DNA from: an uncultured Collinsella sp.
GTDB taxonomy: Bacteria; Actinomycetota; Coriobacteriia; Coriobacteriales; Coriobacteriaceae
Direction: 5' to 3'
DNA: 64,000 nt
NCBI GenBank assembly: GCA_959602645.1
Contig: CAUGTZ010000001.1
Location: forward strand, 1-64,000
Within the stretch, counting starts at the first letter, position 1, and every line of letters begins with the position of its first letter. Below the pieces are notes generated by a model that made no database searches, was not told where the DNA came from, and was given only the letters and a program-made list of their open reading frames with translations. Of the stretch, positions 8,579-17,746 are shown piece after piece. Position numbers and translations under genes: made by a program.

Positions 8579-9433
8579 TTAGTTGGCGGGGCGGAAGAAG
8601 GCTACTGCTACGGCGCCGGGGCCCACGTGGGTGCCGATGGTGGCGCCGATGGTGTGGATGGGCAGCTCGCTCTCGGCATGGCCGGCCCACAGCGCGGCGC
8701 TGTCCTCGATGTATTTCTTGAGCACCGCATCCGAAAGGCCCGTATAGCCGAGCGCCAGCGGCATGGAAAAGTCGATGCCGCCCGCCTTTTCGACCTTCTG
8801 GTTGAGCAGGTTACGTCCGTTCTTGGAACCGCGCGCCTTGCCCAGCTGCACGATCAGACCGTCCTCGGCAGCCACAACAGGCTTTACGTTGAGCAGCGTA
8901 CCCACGGCACCGGCAGCAGCAGACAGGCGACCGCCGCGCACCAGGTACTCCAGCGTCTCGAGCAGACCAATAACCACCACGCGGTCACGGACGGCCTCGA
9001 CAGCCGCCGCGATCTGGGCCGCGCCCTGGCCCTCGTCCACTAGGCGCAGGGCATACTCGACCAGCACGCGCTCACCCAGGGTAACGTTATTGCTGTCCAC
9101 GACGAACATGTCGCCGCCCGGCGCCTCGGCAAGTGCCGTACGAGCACTCTGGTTGGTGCCCGAGAGCTTGGCGCCCACGGTAATAATCACGGCCTCATCG
9201 CCGGCCTCACGCGCTTCGGCAATCGCCTGCGAAAAGGCGTACGGGTTGACCTGACCGGTCTTGGGCAGCTCATCGCGCTCCACAAGCATCTCGTAAAAGC
9301 GCTGGTGATCGATGTCGACGCCATCCATATACACATCGGTGCCAAAGGTGACGGACAGCGGCAGAACGCGCAGAGCGGGGTGCTCCGCCGGCGACATATC
9401 GCTTGCGGAATCGGTAATAATGCGGACGGACAT
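8579..9433 (-). CDS. DegV family fatty-acid-binding protein (copy 1)
   Basis: DegV/FakB-type protein: binds a fatty acid and presents it to a fatty-acid kinase. The 284-residue protein opens with RIITDSASDM, has KTGQVNPYAF and GAKLSGTNQSA for the lipid-head pocket, and ends with the HVGPGAVAVAFF type of C-terminus. The start at 9433 has AAGGA 7 nt upstream. Two more DegV proteins occur at 44402 and 62958; no kinase gene (FakA/DAK type) is in the window. A MarR-family gene lies 119 nt upstream on the same strand and could control it. Confidence 0.9.
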   Translation of the reverse strand: MSVRIITDSASDMSPAEHPALRVLPLSVTFGTDVYMDGVDIDHQRFYEMLVERDELPKTGQVNPYAFSQAIAEAREAGDEAVIITVGAKLSGTNQSARTALAEAPGGDMFVVDSNNVTLGERVLVEYALRLVDEGQGAAQIAAAVEAVRDRVVVIGLLETLEYLVRGGRLSAAAGAVGTLLNVKPVVAAEDGLIVQLGKARGSKNGRNLLNQKVEKAGGIDFSMPLALGYTGLSDAVLKKYIEDSAALWAGHAESELPIHTIGATIGTHVGPGAVAVAFFRPAN

Positions 9434-9552
9434 AACGAATCCTTTCTTGCGCAGGTCCCGCGCGGGGAATTTTGACAGCAATGCCCCGGCACGGCATACG
9501 CGCTCAAACGGGACTATGCAGTTTTTAATGGGAAGCAAATGCCTTGGCGGCC

Positions 9553-10002
9553 TTAGATCTCACGCAGGGTGTTGAGAATCGTACGCAGCGACGCATACAT
9601 CTGCTCGCGCTGCTCCACACCCATAGCCTTACCGGTGGTGTCGAGCACCTCGCGAATGATGCGGTCCGCCTCGCTCATGCTCTCGCCGCCCAGAGCGGTC
9701 AGGCGCACCGGGGCACGATACTTAACGGCCGCATCACCCGAGTCGTCGACCTCGACGTAGCCGCCCTCCTCCAGATGCGCGAGCGTGCGCGAGACGGCGG
9801 CACGGGTCACGCCTGCCATGCGAGCCAGGTCAGCGCCAGTCAGGCCGTCCTTGCTGCGCTCAAGATAGTACAGGCACATAACGTCGGAGCCCTTGAGGCC
9901 CAGCCTTGCGCCCTCGGATGTCTTAATGCGCTGGATCTCCTTGTAGAGCCCGCTGATCAGTCCGACAAAGTCCTCGAAACGTGTCTCGTCGTTCTGCTGC
10001 AT
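9553..10002 (-). CDS. MarR-family transcriptional regulator
   Basis: A 149-residue winged-helix regulator. Residues about 35-100 carry the helix-turn-helix (LTGADLARMAGVTRAAVSRT) and a wing ending EVDDSGDAAVKYRAPVRLT, with long helices at both ends for dimerisation. AAGGCGG lies about 8 nt before the ATG. The gene directly precedes degV on the same strand, so a link to lipid or envelope control is possible (inference). No operator was identified with confidence. Confidence 0.85.
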   Translation of the reverse strand: MQQNDETRFEDFVGLISGLYKEIQRIKTSEGARLGLKGSDVMCLYYLERSKDGLTGADLARMAGVTRAAVSRTLAHLEEGGYVEVDDSGDAAVKYRAPVRLTALGGESMSEADRIIREVLDTTGKAMGVEQREQMYASLRTILNTLREI

Positions 10003-10107
10003 GGGAGACGACCGCCTTTCGCTTACATGATGCTAACGGGTAAACATCTTAGCCGCACGAGGCAACACCCATACCCTAATATCCCATTTGTTAACCCATC
10101 AACATAA

Positions 10108-10146
10108 AAACCACCACAAAGGGGACAGGCACCTTTGTGGTGGTTT
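10108..10146 (+). repeat. Repeat R1 copy c
   Basis: Perfect 15-bp arms AAACCACCACAAAGG with complement, spacer GGACAGGCA. Together with copy d it brackets the B3/4-domain gene in inverted orientation. Confidence 0.85.
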
Positions 10147-10175
10147 GGGGCATCGAGTTTGATCCGCAGACTTCG

Positions 10176-10895
10176 CTACAGCCCCACGCAGGGATTGTCG
10201 CGGGTCACAAGCGTCTTAACGACAACCGTCGCTCCCAGATAGCGCTCGAGCAACTCGGCGAGACGATCAACGGCAGCCTGGCAATCCCCCATCCGCTCGG
10301 GCTCCACGCACTCAATCGCCAGGAATGCATCGGCCGAATCGTCGGACAGCGCCGTGCGAACGCCATCGCGCCAGTTCCAGCAGCGGCATACGGCGCCCGC
10401 ATCATCGATGTAGGCGAGCTCGCCGGGCAGCGTCGGGTCATCCGTTTCCTCGCCAAGTGGCAGGAACGCATCGCCGCCGTCAGTCACCTTCAAGCAAAGA
10501 TCCCCCTCAATCGCATGCAGGTCCTCGCCGCCAACGGGCAGCGCGTAGGTCAGCGACACCGTGTTGTAGATGTCCACCGCGGGCGTAATGTGGCCCACCG
10601 GTTTGCCCTTGAGCACGCGCTTGAGCAGGTTCTCAATTGAGCAACGCGCGCCCTTTTTGGTCTTGAACAGCCGATAAGCCTCGCGCCATGCCTTGACCGG
10701 TGCGTTCTCGCTGATAGTATCGCTGGTCAGATGACGCTCCGCGTCGATATTGGCGCGGTCGAGCAACGCCGCAATCGCGTCCACGTCCTCTTGAGGAATC
10801 TGAGCCGCGGGCTTCATGCCCTTTACGACCACAACACCGACAGCCGCCTGCGGAAATAGCTCCCAAAACGAATCCTCGGCAATAAAGCTCTTCAT
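10176..10895 (-). CDS. B3/B4 (PheT-like tRNA-binding) domain protein
   Basis: A free-standing relative of the B3/B4 domain of the phenylalanyl-tRNA synthetase beta chain, 239 residues. Such proteins (COG3382 type) are widespread but their role is uncertain; editing of mischarged tRNA or amino-acid binding has been suggested for the family. The stretch KTKKGARCSIENLLKRVLKG followed by PAVDIYNTVSL is the typical core. The start at 10895 is set by AAGGGAG 5 nt upstream. A leader with a strong hairpin and T tract lies upstream (10938-11045), so attenuation is possible. The gene is bracketed by R1 repeats. Confidence 0.8.
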   Translation of the reverse strand: MKSFIAEDSFWELFPQAAVGVVVVKGMKPAAQIPQEDVDAIAALLDRANIDAERHLTSDTISENAPVKAWREAYRLFKTKKGARCSIENLLKRVLKGKPVGHITPAVDIYNTVSLTYALPVGGEDLHAIEGDLCLKVTDGGDAFLPLGEETDDPTLPGELAYIDDAGAVCRCWNWRDGVRTALSDDSADAFLAIECVEPERMGDCQAAVDRLAELLERYLGATVVVKTLVTRDNPCVGL

Positions 10896-10937
10896 GTGCT
10901 CTCCCTTCATAGCATGCGCCCGAGCCCGGGTGCCTAA

Positions 10938-11045
10938 ACAAAAAGCGCCCTTACGACGGCCACCTTCAAAGTCCTACGGTGCCGCCACAAGAGCGCTTAC
11001 GCTGCCCCCATCCGGAGAAGGGAGCGATATGTTAGGCGTATTGTA
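10938..11045 (-). promoter_or_regulatory. Leader with terminator-like hairpin before the B3/4 gene
   Basis: On the minus strand a -10 box TACAAT (11045-11040) is followed by a ~90-nt leader containing GGATGGGGGCAGCG and then a long hairpin (10943-10998) with outer arms AAGCGCTCTT and AAGGGCGCTT running into TTTTTG. The hairpin sits ahead of the coding start at 10895, where a terminator only makes sense as an attenuator or riboswitch expression platform. It does not match any riboswitch class I recognise, and the T-box GGGTGGAACCGCGG core is absent. Confidence 0.5.
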
Positions 11046-11067
11046 ACCCGAGTCATCCGCGCGAGTA

Positions 11068-11106
11068 AAACCACCACAAAGGTGCCTGTCCCCTTTATGG
11101 TGGTTT
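11068..11106 (-). repeat. Repeat R1 copy d
   Basis: AAACCACCACAAAGG with a one-mismatch complement (CCTTTATGGTGGTTT). The spacer runs opposite to copy c. It lies between pckA and the B3/4 leader. Confidence 0.8.
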
Positions 11107-11122
11107 TGGGTCTGAGGCGACG

Positions 11123-12793
11123 CTAGTGGCGAAGTCCCAGCAGGCCGTGGCCGCGATGACGGGCGTCGGCGTGCACCTGAGCGTGCGGACCGGCGGCCTT
11201 GACGGATTCGGGCAGGTGCGAGTACTTCTTCTCGAAGTTCTCCTCGAACATCACGGCCAAGTTGTGCGCGGCCTCGTCGTAGCGAGCGGTGCTCTGCCAA
11301 TACTGGCGCGGCACCAGGATGCCGTCGGGTACACCGTGGCACGTGGTGGGAATGTCGACGTTAAAGATGTCGTCGTGCACGAACTCGCTGTCCTCGATGG
11401 TACCGTCGAGGGCGCGGGCCACCAGGGCGCGCGTGTAGGCAAGCTCGATGCGATGACCCACGCCGTAGCCGCCGCCGATCCAGCCGGTGTTGACCAGGTA
11501 CACACGCGTGCGGCCGTCGGCGATGCGCTCACCGAGCATCTTGGCATAGACCATGGGGTCGAGCGGCATAAACGGCTCGCCAAACAGCGAAGAGAACGTG
11601 GGCGTGGGCTCGGTGACGCCGACCTCGGTGCCGGGGATCTTGGCCGTAAAGCCCGTCACAAAGTGATACATGGCGGCGTCGGCCGTCAGGCGCGAGATGG
11701 GCGGCAGCACGCCAAAGGCATCGCAGGTCAGGAAGAGCACGACGCTTGGAGTGGTGCCCATGCCCTTGGTCCACGCGTTGGGAATGTGCTCCACAGGGTA
11801 TGCCACGCGCGTGTTGTGCGTGATCGAGATGTCGTCGTAGTTGGGCTTGCGGTTCTCGTCGAGCACCACGTTTTCGCAGATCGCGCCAAAGCGGACAGCG
11901 TTGAAGATCTCGGGCTCGTGGAACGCGTCCAGGCCCTCGCATTTGGCGTAGCAGCCACCTTCGATGTTGAAGATGCCCATGTCGGACCAACCGTGCTCGT
12001 CGTCGCCGATCAGCAGCCGCGTGGGGTTGGCCGAAAGCGTGGTCTTGCCCGTGCCCGAAAGGCCAAAGAACACGGCGGTCTCGTGCGTGACGGGATCCAT
12101 GCTGGCCGAGCAGTGCATGGGTAGCACGTCGTCCTCGACGGGCAGCAGGTAATTCATGACGCTGAAGATGGACTTTTTGATTTCGCCGGAGTAACCGGTG
12201 CCGGCAACCAAAATCACGCGCTCCTGGAAGTTGATGACCACGGCGGCGCTGGAGTTGAGGCCCTTAATGGCGGGATCGCACTGGTAGCCGGGAGCGGCGA
12301 GCACGCAGAAGTCCGGCTCGCCGGTGCGTGCGATTTCACGGGCAAGCGGGCGGGAGAGCATCTGCTTAATAAAGAGCGCTTGGCTGGCACGCTCGCAGGC
12401 GACAAGCAGGCGACGCGTATGGTTGCGATCGGCACCGGCCATACCGCGAGTGACGAACACATCGCGCTCGTTGAGGTAGTTGACGATACCGGCCTTGATG
12501 GCCTCGTAGCTCTCGGCAGAAAGCGGGCGGTTGACGGCGCCCCAGGCGATCTTGTCGTGCACGTCGGGCGTGTCGACGATAAAGCGGTCGTTGGGCGAAC
12601 GGCCGGTACGCTCCCCCGTCTCGATCACCAGCGCGCCGTTGGATGCCATGCGGCCTTCTTCGCGGCGGATAGCGTGCTCGACGAGCTCCGCGGCGGGTAG
12701 ATCGACCAGCAGACGGGGTTGATTCTCGGCGGGATCTTCGACCAGCGCAATACCAAAGTTGGACAGAACTTCTGCAGGGGTAACACCAGGCAT
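11123..12793 (-). CDS. pckA: Phosphoenolpyruvate carboxykinase (ATP)
   Basis: Interconverts oxaloacetate plus ATP with PEP, CO2 and ADP. In a fermenting anaerobe it may run toward oxaloacetate as a CO2-fixing step. The 556-residue protein carries the nucleotide-binding motif GLSGTGKTTLSANP and the following IGDDEHGW, plus RTGRSPNDRFIV for substrate. The start at 12793 is fixed by AAAGGAGG 4 nt upstream. The last ~20 residues (after VKAAGP) form a His/Arg-rich tail longer than the usual family end. Monocistronic. Confidence 0.95.
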   Translation of the reverse strand: MPGVTPAEVLSNFGIALVEDPAENQPRLLVDLPAAELVEHAIRREEGRMASNGALVIETGERTGRSPNDRFIVDTPDVHDKIAWGAVNRPLSAESYEAIKAGIVNYLNERDVFVTRGMAGADRNHTRRLLVACERASQALFIKQMLSRPLAREIARTGEPDFCVLAAPGYQCDPAIKGLNSSAAVVINFQERVILVAGTGYSGEIKKSIFSVMNYLLPVEDDVLPMHCSASMDPVTHETAVFFGLSGTGKTTLSANPTRLLIGDDEHGWSDMGIFNIEGGCYAKCEGLDAFHEPEIFNAVRFGAICENVVLDENRKPNYDDISITHNTRVAYPVEHIPNAWTKGMGTTPSVVLFLTCDAFGVLPPISRLTADAAMYHFVTGFTAKIPGTEVGVTEPTPTFSSLFGEPFMPLDPMVYAKMLGERIADGRTRVYLVNTGWIGGGYGVGHRIELAYTRALVARALDGTIEDSEFVHDDIFNVDIPTTCHGVPDGILVPRQYWQSTARYDEAAHNLAVMFEENFEKKYSHLPESVKAAGPHAQVHADARHRGHGLLGLRH

Positions 12794-12984
12794 GGGGCCT
12801 CCTTTAAAAGCGCGACACGTGGACGCGGCGCGCACTTTACTCACGTAAAGCCCGTTGTACCCGATATGCAAAAACGTTTTTGCGGCAACGGCGAAGCGCC
12901 CGCCCAACGGTCAAAAATCGCAGGCAAGCGGCCTAGTCGTTAGAGACACTCTTGAACAGGCAACAACCAAGGAGCGACCCCGGA

Positions 12985-13041
12985 TGCCGGCACTTAGGGA
13001 CGTTCTCAAAGTGCCGGCACATAAGGAACGTCCCCAAATGC
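12985..13041. repeat. Repeat R3, double copy
   Basis: GTGCCGGCAC-type units occur twice, once as GCCGGCACTTAGGGACGTTC and once as AAGTGCCGGCACATAAGG followed by AACGTCCCC. The two face each other as an imperfect inverted pair. It lies in the 350-nt gap between pckA and the flippase. A perfect 16-nt palindrome, GCAAAAACGTTTTTGC, is also in this gap near 12867. Confidence 0.6.
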
Positions 13042-13145
13042 CGTCTACTGAATGGCGCCGCCGAAATTATCGAACAACCTGTTCAAAAACACGAACGAAC
13101 ACCGTCGCGTCTATACTAGAGCGTAGCAATAGAAAGGACTCCGCT

Positions 13146-14720
13146 TTGAGCATCACGCCCCTCGATAGCATTCGCCGCGCCATCGCCCGCCGCAATGGCG
13201 TCGCCGACCCCACTGTATCGGACGGGGCGCACGGGCAGGGCGGACGCATCGAGAACGGCCTGTTCCCCGCATCGCACACCGCCGAGGAGCTCGCACGAAT
13301 CCAAGAGCTAAGCCAGCGTAACGCCGGCGGTCCCGACAGCAGCCAGGCCACACGCCGTCGCCGCGAGCGCGATCGCCAGCCCGGCCCCATCCACCGCATG
13401 GTCAATGCCTGGTGGAACCGCCTGCTCGGAGCCGTCTACGGCGGCGGCTTCTCCACGCAAGAAGCCGAGTACGAAGATCACGCCACCCGTCGCGACTACC
13501 TTTGGAATACCCTGGGCACCGCCGTGTGGGGCATGGTGTTTCCGTTGCTCACCATCGTGTCCACACAGCTCGTGGGCGCCGAGGAGGCTGGCAAATTCTC
13601 CATCGCCTTTGTCACCGGCACGCTCATCATGATCGCGTGCAACTACGGCGTGCGCAATTTCCAGGTCTCGGACATCGACGAAAAGACGTCCTTTGCCTCT
13701 TACCAGCTCAACCGCTGGATCTGCGGAGCGCTCGCGCTGGCATGCGACCTGGTATACAGCAGCGCCCGCGGCTACGATGCGCAGATGGCCACAATCGGCC
13801 TAGGCGTCTACCTGTATAAGGTGATCGACGGCATTGCCGACGTGTACGAGGGCCGCCTGCAGCAGGCCGACAAACTCTACCTGGCCGGCATGAGCCAAAC
13901 GCTACGATCCGTCGGCGTCATCGCGGTCTTTAGCGTGGCACTGTTCCTCACGCGCAGCATGCCCATCGCCGCCATGGCCATGGGCATCGCCGCGATTGCC
14001 TCGCTCGTGCTGGTCACCGCCCCGCTCGCCCTGCTCGAAACCGAAAAATCACGCCGTATGAGTCTGCGCGAGGCTGGTCACCTGTTTATCCAGTGCGCCC
14101 CGCTCTTTGGTGCGCTGTTCCTGTTCAACCTCATCGAGAGCATGCCCAAGTTCGTGATGGAAGGCACACTGGCCTACAAATACCAGCTGTACTTTAATGC
14201 ACTGTTCTTTCCAGCGCAGGCTATTTTGTTGAGCATTGGATTTATCTATAAACCGCAGCTCCTACGTCTGTCGAGCATTTGGGCGAATCCGCGCAAGCGT
14301 CGCCGCTTTGACTTGATTATTGTTGCCGTTATGGCACTGATCGTGGTCATTACCGGAGCGTGCGCCGCATTTATGGCAGGCCCCGGCATCCCCATCATGA
14401 GCTTTATGTACGGCCTCAACTTTGAGCGCTACCGCACGCTGGCACTGCTAATGGTTGTCGCCGGCGGCGTCACCGCGGCAATCGACTTTATCTACGCCAT
14501 CATCACGGTGTTGCGCCACGCCGGCGATGTCACCAAGATCTACCTGATCTGCTTCGCCGTAAGCGTGGTGCTGCCGGTGATCCTGATTAAGCTGCTGGGT
14601 CTGATGGGCGCCGTGGTGAGCTACCTAGCCATCATGGCCCTACTCCTGGTGCTGCTGATAATCGAGTACGCCCACATCCGCCAGCGCATCGAGCGCGACC
14701 GCAACCCCTACGGCGCCTAA
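13146..14720 (+). CDS. Polysaccharide flippase-like multi-pass membrane protein
   Basis: Member of the MATE/Wzx-like oligosaccharide flippase group, 524 residues with about twelve hydrophobic segments after a ~95-residue charged cytoplasmic N-terminus rich in arginine. It likely moves a lipid-linked saccharide across the membrane. The start is a TTG at 13146 with AAAGGA 7 nt upstream; the longer open frame from 12855 passes through repeat R3 and is not coding in character. A TATACT box at 13112-13117 may be its promoter. It stands alone, away from any glycosyltransferase cluster, so the substrate is unknown. Confidence 0.8.
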   Translation: MSITPLDSIRRAIARRNGVADPTVSDGAHGQGGRIENGLFPASHTAEELARIQELSQRNAGGPDSSQATRRRRERDRQPGPIHRMVNAWWNRLLGAVYGGGFSTQEAEYEDHATRRDYLWNTLGTAVWGMVFPLLTIVSTQLVGAEEAGKFSIAFVTGTLIMIACNYGVRNFQVSDIDEKTSFASYQLNRWICGALALACDLVYSSARGYDAQMATIGLGVYLYKVIDGIADVYEGRLQQADKLYLAGMSQTLRSVGVIAVFSVALFLTRSMPIAAMAMGIAAIASLVLVTAPLALLETEKSRRMSLREAGHLFIQCAPLFGALFLFNLIESMPKFVMEGTLAYKYQLYFNALFFPAQAILLSIGFIYKPQLLRLSSIWANPRKRRRFDLIIVAVMALIVVITGACAAFMAGPGIPIMSFMYGLNFERYRTLALLMVVAGGVTAAIDFIYAIITVLRHAGDVTKIYLICFAVSVVLPVILIKLLGLMGAVVSYLAIMALLLVLLIIEYAHIRQRIERDRNPYGA

Positions 14721-14800
14721 TTAGCTGCCCCGGTCACCGGAATTTGCGATGGAATCGCCCCGGCTGGGGTCTCGTTGAAGACAATATGCATCACGTAAAA

Positions 14801-14923
14801 CTAAGTGAGTAGATTTTTACCGAATCCCTGACCACACCGACAGAGCACAAGTCCGTGACCTGCGGTTTTATTGAGGCAAATATGTTGGGTGCTCGGCATT
14901 TCCAAAAAAGTCTACTCACTTAG
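14801..14923. mobile_element. Small element with 13-bp terminal inverted repeats
   Basis: CTAAGTGAGTAGA (14801-14813) and its exact complement (14911-14923) bound a 123-bp segment with no frame. The size and layout fit a MITE-like remnant. No clear target duplication is seen. Confidence 0.5.
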
Positions 14924-14937
14924 CCAGCGGGCAGCCA

Positions 14938-14970
14938 AATGATTATTTAATCCCCGTCCCAGAGAAATCA
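14938..14970. repeat. Repeat R2, single arm
   Basis: AATGATTATTTAATCCCCGT followed by CCCAGAGAAATCA matches one arm of the R2 inverted repeats at 3887 and 60166. A shorter fragment, GCCCCGTCCCAAATTAG, follows near 15006. Confidence 0.6.
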
Positions 14971-15037
14971 ATTAGCGGGCAGAAGGGCAAGAGTAGTCAA
15001 AAAAGCCCCGTCCCAAATTAGCTACCACTTGCACCGA

Positions 15038-15877
15038 TTATTCGCCCGGGTTGATGTTCGCGTAGAACTCCGCCCCATCATCGAGCCGCAGGATGCCCAC
15101 GCGACCGAACTCGGAGCCGGTGGCGGCGGCGCAGTCGATGTCGATGCGATCGGGCACGCCGGCGGTATCCTCGCCACCCAGGCGCACAATCTGCCCGCGG
15201 CCCGACTCCTCATCGAGCCCCGCCAGGCCGCCAACCTCGCAATAGCGCCCAAGCGACACCGTGGGCGTGTGGCCGCTCACCACGACCGGGCCCTCGCCCT
15301 CGGCAGAAAGCAGTCCCGTCGGCACATCCCAATAGCCGTGACGAATCCACAGCAGGTCATCGGACGACTGCACGGCGAGCATTTGCCGCAGCAGCTCGCT
15401 ATCGGCATCGACCGCTCCCCTGCCGTCACCGCAATCGACACCATGCTCAAGCAAAAACGCGCGCGCCGCCTCGGTCTGGATGCCGGCATGCACCAGCAGG
15501 TACGGGCGCTCCTCGGTCTCGGCCACCGCGTAGAGCGGCAGCGCGGCCATCCATCGCACGAGCTCCTCGTATGCCTCAAATTCCATGTCGTTGAGCTGCT
15601 CGCTCGTCGTCCAGCCACCGTTGATATCCCAGGTCTCGGCATCGAGCGGGTCCTGGCCAATGATGGCATCGAGCATGATCTGCTCGTGATTGCCCTTGAG
15701 CACGTGGGCGTTGGGCAGCGAGCGCACGAGCTTAATAACGCCGACCGGATCGGGCCCGCGATCGATCATGTCGCCCAGCACGTACAGCGTGTCGTCGGAC
15801 GTCAACGAGATCTTAGACAGGGCCTCGTCAAGCGCACGCACGTGCCCGTGAGCATCAGATGTCACATAGATCGCCAT
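15038..15877 (-). CDS. PPP-type metallophosphatase
   Basis: Calcineurin-like phosphatase of 279 residues related to bacterial serine/threonine phosphatases (PrpA/PrpE group) and ApaH. The metal-binding motifs are present in order: SDAHGH (residue 7), GDMIDRGPDP (about 35), LKGNHEQ (about 60), and VVSGHTPT near residue 200. Substrate could be a phosphoprotein or a dinucleotide; the sequence does not decide. The ATG at 15877 has AAGGAG about 9 nt upstream. Single gene. Confidence 0.88.
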   Translation of the reverse strand: MAIYVTSDAHGHVRALDEALSKISLTSDDTLYVLGDMIDRGPDPVGVIKLVRSLPNAHVLKGNHEQIMLDAIIGQDPLDAETWDINGGWTTSEQLNDMEFEAYEELVRWMAALPLYAVAETEERPYLLVHAGIQTEAARAFLLEHGVDCGDGRGAVDADSELLRQMLAVQSSDDLLWIRHGYWDVPTGLLSAEGEGPVVVSGHTPTVSLGRYCEVGGLAGLDEESGRGQIVRLGGEDTAGVPDRIDIDCAAATGSEFGRVGILRLDDGAEFYANINPGE

Positions 15878-16130
15878 GGTACGCCTCTCCTTGCATTGCG
15901 GTCTAAGCCCGGCGCCGCAACTAAAACTTCAAGTTGAACTTAAACGTTACCCATTGTACTCCGTTGCAATAAAGCTGGAAAGGGTTTCCGAGCAGAGGCA
16001 AAGACGGCAGCCGTCTATGACGATATCGCGCACGCCCGTAATCCGCCCCCATAAACCCACCACCTTTGGGTACAAATAACCGCAGACAACTGACCGTGCC
16101 ACGCCAACCACCCAGGAGCGGACACTATCC

Positions 16131-17732
16131 ATGAACCAGATACTTCTCTTTATCGGCCTCGTCATCATTTTGTGCCTGACCATCAAACCCGTCGGCAAAA
16201 AACTCCCCTTCCCCACCCTCCTCATCTTTATTGCGCTCGGCATGCTGCTCGGCGTCAACGGTCCGGCGCACATCGACTTTAGCGACTACGCGCTCACCGA
16301 AACCGTCTGCAGCACGGCGCTGCTGTTCATCATGTTCTACGGCGGCTTTAACACCAACATCGACCGTGCCAAACCCGTCGCCGCGCCCGCTGTGCTGCTG
16401 AGCACGCTCGGCGTTATCGCCACCGCCGGCATCACTGGCGTGTTCGCACACTTCGCACTGGGCTTCGACTGGATCGGCGGCCTGCTGCTGGGCTCGGTCG
16501 TGGCGTCGACCGACGCGGCGAGCGTCTTTAGCGTGCTGCGCGAGCACAACCTGTCGCTAAAGGGCGGCACCGACTCGCTGCTCGAGGTCGAATCGGGCTC
16601 CAACGACCCCGTCGCCTACATGCTCACCGCGGTACTCGCCACCCTCGCGGCGGGTGGCAACATCGACATTCCCGTGCTGCTGGCCAAGCAGATCATCCTG
16701 GGCGTGGGGCTGGGCCTTGCCATCGGCTGGATATCCAGCCGCCTGATTGAGCGCGCACACGCAACGGCCGAGGGCGCGCAGACTATCTTTTTGTTCGCCG
16801 TGGCGATCGTCGCCTACGCACTGCCGAGCTACCTGGGCGGCAACGGCTTTTTGGCCGTATACCTGGCAGGCATTGTGCTGGGCGCGAGCGACATCACCGG
16901 CAAGGTCGAGATGGCGCACTTCTTTGACACCCTTACCGAGATGGCCGAGATGACGATCTTCTTCTTGCTCGGCCTGCTCGTCACGCCCGCGCGCCTGCCG
17001 CAAATGCTGCTACCCGGCCTGGCGCTCATGGCGTTTATGCTCTTTGCGAGCCGCCCCATCGCCGTCGGTCTGCTGCTGGCGCCCTTTAAGACGAGCCCTC
17101 GCCAGGTTGCGCTCGTAAGCTGGGCGGGCTTGCGCGGCGCGGCTTCGGTCGTCTTTAGCCTCTTTGCTGTGGTGGCCGGCGTTCCCGGCGGACACGACCT
17201 ATTTGACCTGGTGTTTGTGATTGCCGTATCGAGCATTGTGGTGCAGGGTTCGCTACTGCCGGCGGTGGCGAAGAAACTCGATATGATCGATGCGGCCGGC
17301 GACGTGCGCCGCACCTTTAACGACTACCACGACGAGGACGGCATGTCGTTTGTAAAGCTCAAGGTGGGCGCTGGCCATCCGTTTGCCGGGCGCTCGCTCG
17401 CCGATATTGGCAGCGCGACGGACATGCTCGTGGTCTTGGTGCTGCGCGACGGGGCGCACCCGGTACTGCCCAACGGCGATACCGTCATCGAGGAAGGCGA
17501 CCTTCTGGTGATGGCAGCCCCAACGTTCGAAGAGCGTGCCGAGGTTACGCTGCGCGAGGTCACCGTGACGCCCCACGGTCGCCTGGCCGGTCAGCGCCTG
17601 CGCGACGTGCCGCAGGGCAAGCACCCGTTTATCGTGGTGATGCTCAAGCGCGACGGCCAAACCATCATCCCCGACGGCGACACCCTAATATACGCCGGCG
17701 ACGAAGCCGTCATCGCCACGCTCGCGTCGTAG
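16131..17732 (+). CDS. CPA1 cation/proton antiporter with C-terminal TrkA_C domain
   Basis: 533-residue membrane antiporter resembling NhaP2/CvrA potassium-proton exchangers. About twelve membrane segments cover residues 1-385, with the conserved ASTDAASVFSVL motif (about residue 125), a hallmark of the CPA1 transport core. A cytoplasmic RCK/TrkA_C-like domain follows from about residue 400, suggesting ligand gating. Likely exports K+ or Na+ in exchange for protons. AGGAG lies 12 nt before the ATG, somewhat far. Confidence 0.88.
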   Translation: MNQILLFIGLVIILCLTIKPVGKKLPFPTLLIFIALGMLLGVNGPAHIDFSDYALTETVCSTALLFIMFYGGFNTNIDRAKPVAAPAVLLSTLGVIATAGITGVFAHFALGFDWIGGLLLGSVVASTDAASVFSVLREHNLSLKGGTDSLLEVESGSNDPVAYMLTAVLATLAAGGNIDIPVLLAKQIILGVGLGLAIGWISSRLIERAHATAEGAQTIFLFAVAIVAYALPSYLGGNGFLAVYLAGIVLGASDITGKVEMAHFFDTLTEMAEMTIFFLLGLLVTPARLPQMLLPGLALMAFMLFASRPIAVGLLLAPFKTSPRQVALVSWAGLRGAASVVFSLFAVVAGVPGGHDLFDLVFVIAVSSIVVQGSLLPAVAKKLDMIDAAGDVRRTFNDYHDEDGMSFVKLKVGAGHPFAGRSLADIGSATDMLVVLVLRDGAHPVLPNGDTVIEEGDLLVMAAPTFEERAEVTLREVTVTPHGRLAGQRLRDVPQGKHPFIVVMLKRDGQTIIPDGDTLIYAGDEAVIATLAS

Positions 17733-17746
17733 TGACCAGGGGTTAG

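Noticed and set aside
10938..11045. T-box riboswitch before the B3/4 gene
   Set aside because: The leader is too short and the GGGTGGAACCGCGG antiterminator core is missing.
12855..13145. Upstream extension of the flippase gene from 12855
   Set aside because: The added residues run through repeat R3 and show no conservation-like character; TTG at 13146 has a good ribosome binding site.
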